Positions 59,701 to 64,000 of a stretch of DNA of 64,000 bases are shown in pieces. Within the stretch, counting starts at the first letter, position 1, and each line of letters begins with the position of its first letter. The stretch comes from Phaffia rhodozyma (Eukaryota; Basidiomycota; Tremellomycetes; Cystofilobasidiales; Mrakiaceae): NCBI GenBank assembly GCA_014706385.1, contig JACGZH010000003.1, forward strand, positions 1,009,501-1,073,500, read 5' to 3'. The translations under genes and the position numbers were made by a program. The notes beneath the pieces were generated by a model, which did no database searches, had not been told where the DNA came from, and saw only the letters and a program-made list of their open reading frames with translations.

Positions 59701-60691
59701 GCGCTGTATGAATCATATGATGGCGGGGTAGACGTCATGACTGAAGTCAAGATGATCGTCTGTTCGGCTCGAGAGTCTAGGTCAGATATGATATCTCTAT
59801 TAGAATGATGGGAAGCGCAAGACATTTGTCGATGCATACGATCTTGAGCCGGAGTTCATCATCAAACGAGTAAGAGAGGACGATCAACATACAAGGCAGT
59901 CAACCCCTTTCTAGTCTGTAGATGAGGATCCGCTCCAGCTGTCAGAAGAAATGAGAGAAGCGCAGGTGTAGAGTGTAGTGCTGCATAGTGCAAACAGCTC
60001 CAGCCAGCTGGTCACATGTTTAAGAGAAGAGAATACATCCAAGCATCTATCTTAGTGTACTCGATCAGAGACCAAGATACGAAGGATCAAGACTTACCAG
60101 AATCTCTCCCTCCTATACCCACCTTCGGAACTAACATTCTGACGCACTCTTCTCTATCCTCCCGACCTGATGATCCCATGATAGCAACAGACACCAAATC
60201 ACAACCGTCCTCGTCTACGATCCTCAACGGAAGCAAGCGTTCCTACAGAAACATATGATTATAATAAAGCAAAACAAGCATTTGAATGAGGCTGTCTGAG
60301 TTTACTGAAGGAGACACGAATGAGAGGGAACCGCTGGACTGACTATGCCTCCTTGTAGAGATAGCAGCCATTGTAGAAGCACAGAGTCACCCGATTGACA
60401 GCTGTAGAATAACGCGTTCTCGAGCACGGGTAGCAGATCTTCCGGAGGTAAGTCGAAGTGCGGAGCGATGTTTTCCGGACAAGGTTTCAGAGGAAGAGGA
60501 GGTCTGTATCGTACCCAAGTAAAGAGACATCGAAACGAGAAGCGTGAGCTTGAACGTCCACTTCAAAGCTGCAAGACCCTCGCGCCTGAAGCTTGGGTAG
60601 AAGGTGCTCACGCATTCAAGGAGTAAGCCGAGGCTGTGGTCGCCTGATTAAGAGCAGGTATCCCTTCATCGAAATTGATCTCTAAAATCAT
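56747..60691 (-). CDS. Ankyrin-repeat and DIL (dilute) domain protein
   Basis: Fungal DIL-domain protein without a myosin motor; probably a cortical or trafficking scaffold (inferred). Exons: 60691-60612, 60503-60344, 60242-60098, 60007-59893, 59796-59100, 58996-58868, 58792-58198, 58110-56747; 1094 aa. Ankyrin-type repeats come first (DSVLLQWLLSLQGG, DEDGCDLVSVAIMGSSG, AGWSCLHYAALHSTPALLSFLLTAGADPHLQTRKGLTAL). A charged coiled-coil and acidic linker follows (EKKERWVSTVAEKVG, DDEDEDDYDDD). The DIL domain spans exons 5-8: ANSVYLFARFALY, DDLSHLAFWLYNCTLLLHLLRSD, SFLTSVLVVLQLYEVNPAIICQSFAQ, YYWIGCETFNRILIRKKYLCRSKAVQIRMNVCAMEDWV and VNQLLQWLQTCS. The C-terminal 300 residues are Ser/Arg-rich and unstructured. 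All seven junctions keep phase. Confidence 0.9.
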
Positions 60692-61281
60692 CCTCCAAAT
60701 ATTTCTAGAGGATCTCTAGGATGTACAGACTAGATCTAGATGATATGGAAATGGTCTAAAGAGAATTGATGGGTTTAGTCAGATATGTTTGATGATCTGG
60801 CTTCTTGTTGTTGTTTATTGTCTTTCGAACACGTCCTGGATCAGACGAATGTCAAAGATCGACGGTCGTGTACCTTCGCGACTCTTGATGAGGCTTGTTA
60901 AAGATCGACTGGAACGAGACGACCTCAGTAGCCTCAGAAGTAGAAGAGAGGAGGTGATGGGTGTCCGGTTTCTCGTCAGCCCAAACAAAAAGGGTTAGTG
61001 GCAGTTGTAAATGTAGAGGCGCTCAGTTCAATCACACTTGTGTAAGTTTCTGTTGCTCGTTCAGATATGTGAGCCTTTTTGTATGTTTATACCCAACAGA
61101 GCTCAATGTTTCATCCTTTCACGTTCTCAGACTCGATGTCCGATTGTTGTATGGCAACAGCCGTAAACCCATGTATGAATTGTTTTGTTTTTACTTAAGG
61201 TTGTAACAAAAAAAAAATGGAAGATGAAGCCTCAACACCCGATATACACTAATCTTTTTGCCTACACTCCAGCATCAACAC
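60692..61281. other. Region between the DIL-gene start and the NAC-alpha stop
   Basis: 590 bp; contains the DIL-gene promoter and the NAC-alpha 3'UTR. No gene or clear motif. Confidence 0.4.
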
Positions 61282-62550
<1,269 letters not shown>

Positions 62551-63191
62551 TGTTTAAGATGAAATATGAATAGAGAGAGGGAAGGTTGAACGAAAAGGAT
62601 GTAGAAAGAGATGCTGTTGAGAAAAAAGTGAAAAAGTTGGTCTCTTCCTTTTTTCCCTTCCTAGCAAATTCAAGAACGACCGTTAGGGTTACGTCGAGGG
62701 TTACATGTAAATTACGCACATCGGAAAGGCAGTACGTTCATCTCTCTCTTACAACTCTTTTCTTTTGTGTTCTCCAAGTTGGCGATGTGTATGTATATGT
62801 ATGTAGGTAGTAGAAAGAGAGGAAAAAGAAATGACTGAATGGACGGAATAAAGATTTAATTCAACTGAATTTGGATCAATGTAAATTGGGACGTTGAACA
62901 TCCCCATAGCCATCGTCTCTTGACAGTTCAGACGGTGACATCAATCACGTTGACATCTCAAGCTTGATATGAAAGATGAACATCCATCTGTTAACCAGGG
63001 GCTTGTGTGAGATTTTTCAGGTGCTAGATCACCCGTGTGTTCGTTAGCGTTCATGTTCACATCAGTACTGCTTCAATCTTGTACGAACATTCCAAGGCAC
63101 GATCCAGTTTGAGACAAAGACGGGACACAGCATATGCAGAACATATCATAGGCACACTAAATAAGAAAAGTCAGGTACTATCTAAGTTAGC
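62551..63191. promoter_or_regulatory. NAC-alpha promoter and cyclophilin 3' region
   Basis: Two GGTTAC motifs (62687-62692 and 62699-62704), each preceded by G, are spaced 12 bp start-to-start, about one helical turn. The remainder shows no gene. Confidence 0.5.
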
Positions 63192-63913
63192 TTAGAGAGT
63201 TCCGGAGGCAGCGATGGTGATCTTGGCCTTGGGCTTTCCAGAGTCGGATCCGTAAGACTCGATCTTGGAGACAAGGTCCAATCCCTCGACGACCTCTCCG
63301 AACACAACGTGCTTTCCGTTCAACCAGGAGGTAACAGCGGTGGTGATGAAGAACTGAGATCCGTTGGTTCCAGGTCCGGCGTTGGCCATGGAAAGAAGTC
63401 CGGGTCGGGTGTGCTTGACGGCGAAGTTCTCGTCAGCGAACTTGGCTCCGTAGATGGACTTTCCACCAGTTCCGTTGTGGTTGGTGAAGTCTCCTCCCTG
63501 GAGCATGAAGTTGGGGATGACTCGGTGGAAGCCGGATCCGGCGTAACCGTAACTGTGAAGCAGGAATTGTATGCATTTAGTCAATTGAAGGCAGAATAAA
63601 AAATGACAGCATGTAAATATCACATCAGCATAGTCATCTGCTTACCCGTTCTGTCCAGTGCAGAGCTCCCTGAAGTTTCGGGCAGTCTTAGGGACGACGT
63701 CTATAACGAGAACAAAGAGTCAAGCCATTTCAGAATACGGTATGCTATAGATGTAAAGAGTTCATAAGTCGGCGCTTACCGTCGTAGAGCTTGAAGGTGA
63801 TTCGGCCAGCAGGAGCTCCGTTGACTATAGATGTAGAAAGAGTATGCGTGAGGAAGACTGCTGCAAGTTGGCTCGAGAAACGTTCGAGAATATGACATAC
63901 TCTGGATATCGAA
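63192..63913 (-). CDS. CPR1: Cyclophilin A peptidyl-prolyl isomerase (5' exon beyond right edge)
   Basis: Cytosolic proline isomerase and cyclosporin A target. Exons in the window: 63913-63901 (13 nt), 63824-63780, 63700-63646, 63552-63192. They encode [38 protein letters not shown], and [43 protein letters not shown] to [13 protein letters not shown]. Active-site Arg (FHRVIP), the Gln of MLQGGDF and the Trp of [12 protein letters not shown] are present. The first exon with the start codon is missing: the minus strand at 64000 begins TAAGTT, so the donor G would be the first base outside the window. The short length without targeting sequence suggests the cytosolic form. Confidence 0.97.
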
Positions 63914-64000
63914 CTGATAATAAAAAAGAACAAAGAGGTTAGCTTAGCTACTGAGATGAACTAGATGGGAAGAAGATGCTTTGTGGTAGATGGGAACTTA

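Overview
The window is nuclear DNA of a basidiomycete fungus. Nearly every protein gene is cut by many short introns, mostly 50-150 nt, with GTNNGT-type donors, CTAAC/CTGAC-like branch sites and AG acceptors. The highly expressed genes (EF3, NAC-alpha, cyclophilin) show strong CGA-Arg and GGA-Gly codon bias. A Cystofilobasidiales yeast such as Phaffia/Xanthophyllomyces would fit, but the genus is an inference. No rRNA, tRNA, CRISPR array, prophage or transposon was recognised. I assembled twenty-one genes by joining exons on both strands; reading phase closes across every junction of the complete models.

Layout. 1-8.4 kb: mRNA cap methyltransferase ABD1 (-, 3' end off the left edge), an F-box/beta-propeller protein (+), glyoxalase I (-), then a 1.5 kb gap without a convincing gene. 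8.4-17.2 kb: one Yor1-type ABC transporter in 46 exons (+). 17.7-24.1 kb: a secreted expansin/loosenin-like protein (+), adenylate kinase (-), oligosaccharyltransferase subunit WBP1 (+). 25-32 kb: translation elongation factor 3 (+) and the APC/C activator CDC20 (+). 32.7-38.4 kb: an alpha-arrestin with a PPxY motif (-), mitochondrial ribosomal protein uL6m (-), RNA polymerase subunit RPB10 (+). 39-47 kb: a Dep1/Sds3-like Rpd3L-complex subunit (-), complex III core protein QCR2 (-), U5 snRNP 40K WD protein (+). 47.5-64 kb: the TRP-type vacuolar cation channel YVC1 (-), a probably GPI-anchored GH79 glycosidase (-), an ankyrin/DIL-domain protein (-), NAC-alpha (-) and a cyclophilin A (-, 5' end off the right edge).

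The genes are mostly unrelated housekeeping functions: translation, mRNA capping and splicing, mitochondrial respiration and translation, secretion, cell cycle and transport. No operon-like functional cluster is evident. Head-to-head pairs (ABD1/F-box, adenylate kinase/WBP1, uL6m/RPB10, QCR2/U5-40K) share promoters of 266-646 bp. A GGTTAC motif, often twice, recurs upstream of many of the start codons.

The most unusual property is exon architecture. Internal coding exons of 10-17 nt occur in seven genes. RPB10 has a coding first exon consisting only of ATG. The YVC1 gene appears to need two internal exons of a single nucleotide, each inside an AG-T-GT context, to restore the conserved reading frame.
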